DNA of 32,763 bases from Rhodopirellula sp. Its GTDB lineage: Bacteria > Planctomycetota > Planctomycetia > Pirellulales > Thermoguttaceae. Of this stretch, positions 31,623 to 32,763 are shown piece after piece; positions within the stretch are counted from its first letter, which is position 1, and every line of letters starts with the position of its first letter. The notes under the pieces are model-generated. The model saw nothing but the letters and a program-made list of their open reading frames with translations, was not told where the DNA came from and searched no databases. Where the stretch lies: the NCBI GenBank assembly GCA_012728855.1, contig JAAYEH010000269.1, positions 1 through 32,763 on the forward strand, read 5' to 3'. The translations under genes were made by a program, and so were the position numbers.

Positions 31623-32763
31623 ATGTTTCTCATCGACAACCCCGTGCTGCAGCGCGAATTGCTGGTCAACCTCCGGATGAACCGGGCCTTTGCGCTATTG
31701 CTGGTCTACGTCGGTCTGTTGGGACTGGTCGTCTATGCCGCCTGGCCGAGCCAGCAACGGCTCGATCTGACTAACAGCCCGGAAGAAGCGACACGTCTGG
31801 TCAATATGTTCTTTCTCGGCCAGTACGTGCTCATGTCGCTGATGACGCCCAGTTTTGCGGCGGGGACGATCACCGGCGAGAAGGAGCGCAAGACGTACGA
31901 AATGCTGCTGGCCAGCCCGATGCGGCCGGTGGCGATTGTGGTCGGAAAGCTGCTGGCTTCGTTGTCGCACCTCGCCGTGCTGGTCTTCTGCTCGCTGCCG
32001 ATCGTGATGCTTTGCCTGCCGCTGGGGGGCGTTTCGCTGTACGAGGTGCTGGGAACCTACGTGGCCATGGCGGCCTCGGTGCTCACCTTCGGCATGATCA
32101 GTATGGCTTGTAGCAGCTATTTTTCCAGAACTATCGCCGCGGAAGTCGTTTCCTACCTGATCATCCTGCCGCTGGCTCTGCTGGGAGTGCTTTTTTATGG
32201 CGGCTTGGAACGAGCGGCCGAGTTTCGACTGGCGCTGCTGCTGGTAATCGTGCCGGCCGGCGCCCTGGCGATTTCGGCGATCCTGATGCAGGCCATCAGC
32301 CGGCGGCTGATGCATCCGCCCGACGTCGGCGCGGAAGCGCAGGAAGTGGTGGACCTCGACCAAGAGCAGCGGGACGCCGTGGGAATGGTCATCCGCAGCG
32401 ACCAGTTTCCCGACAGGCTCTTTGCCCCGCCCAAGCGATCGGATCTCTTGGACGACGGCATCAATCCCGTCTACGACAAGGAGATGCGGAGCGAGTTGTT
32501 CGGCCGCGGCACACTCATGCTTCGGCTGGTGATCCAGTTGAGCATGGGCCTGGCTTTGGTCGTCATGGCGGCTTGCCTCTACATCCAGTCGCAGCACGCG
32601 CCCTGGTATGCCGGCTACGTGCTGTTGTTCAACATGCTCGTCGGGCCGGTCTTTTCGGCCGGCGCCGTCACCAGCGAACGCGAACGGGAAACGCTCGACC
32701 TCTTGTTGACAACGACCCTTTCCCCCTGGCGGATCCTTTCCGGAAAGCTCTATTCCAGCCTGC
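31623..32763 (+). CDS. ABC-2 type permease, truncated by the window end
   Basis: At least 380 codons are open from ATG 31623 to the last base, with no stop in the window. The protein begins MFLIDNPVLQRELLVNLRMN, then a membrane helix at about 22-42, and more helices follow in pairs. Two copies of a GEKERKTYEMLLASP-like segment (around residues 86 and 356, the second SEREREETLD-like) mark the ABC-2 permease fold, and the second occurs just before the end. A charged loop separates the two halves. The membrane partner of the ATPase just upstream; substrate unknown. Confidence 0.92.
   Translation, partial: MFLIDNPVLQRELLVNLRMNRAFALLLVYVGLLGLVVYAAWPSQQRLDLTNSPEEATRLVNMFFLGQYVLMSLMTPSFAAGTITGEKERKTYEMLLASPMRPVAIVVGKLLASLSHLAVLVFCSLPIVMLCLPLGGVSLYEVLGTYVAMAASVLTFGMISMACSSYFSRTIAAEVVSYLIILPLALLGVLFYGGLERAAEFRLALLLVIVPAGALAISAILMQAISRRLMHPPDVGAEAQEVVDLDQEQRDAVGMVIRSDQFPDRLFAPPKRSDLLDDGINPVYDKEMRSELFGRGTLMLRLVIQLSMGLALVVMAACLYIQSQHAPWYAGYVLLFNMLVGPVFSAGAVTSERERETLDLLLTTTLSPWRILSGKLYSSL

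Overview
The window looks like chromosomal DNA of a planctomycete, probably near the Pirellulales. This rests on gene content: a DUF1559 pseudopilin-like protein, a YfbK/von Willebrand-like protein paired with an ECF sigma factor, a ceramidase-like exported enzyme, a large lipoprotein next to an ABC-2 exporter, high GC, and many palindromic and tandem repeats between genes. No 16S gene is present, so the placement is an inference.

Layout. (1) 1-3946: the right end of a probable integrative element. It holds a two-winged-helix protein, an unknown protein and a large serine recombinase, and the recombinase reading frame runs through a tRNA-Pro(CGG) gene on the minus strand (3862-3935). (2) 4072-7551, minus strand: a three-gene ABC export operon (membrane-anchored protein, ATPase, permease). 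(3) 7833-8549: a cyclophilin-type lipoprotein, divergent from that operon. (4) 8620-15800, minus strand: argB, argD, argF and rph, then a ceramidase-like enzyme and a Tat-exported deacetylase-like protein. Two tandem-repeat arrays separate argB from argD. (5) 16040-17453: a small lipoprotein overlapping a DUF1559 protein. (6) 17840-23587: a housekeeping run of prs, rplY, pth, rpsF, ssb, rplI and dnaB. (7) 23622-26200, minus strand: an ECF sigma factor and its probable membrane partner, a YfbK-like protein that lacks the central VWA domain. (8) 26743-27945: an HD-GYP phosphodiesterase. (9) 28186 to the window end: a large lipoprotein, an ABC ATPase and a truncated ABC-2 permease.

How the genes fit together. 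The arg genes cover three steps of arginine synthesis. The housekeeping run links PRPP synthesis, translation (L25, S6, L9, peptidyl-tRNA hydrolase) and replication (SSB, DnaB). The sigma factor and YfbK-like gene overlap by 4 bp and look like a regulator and membrane-partner pair, with an ECF-type promoter candidate just upstream. The two ABC modules are separate but have ATPases with identical motif spacing.

The least ordinary signals are the recombinase/tRNA junction with an A-G mismatch in the tRNA acceptor stem, the YfbK-like protein with its VWA domain cleanly absent, two BIME-like pairs of palindromes with GTAG feet, a hairpin motif repeated with a compensatory base-pair change, and heptamer and octamer arrays inside the arginine gene cluster.
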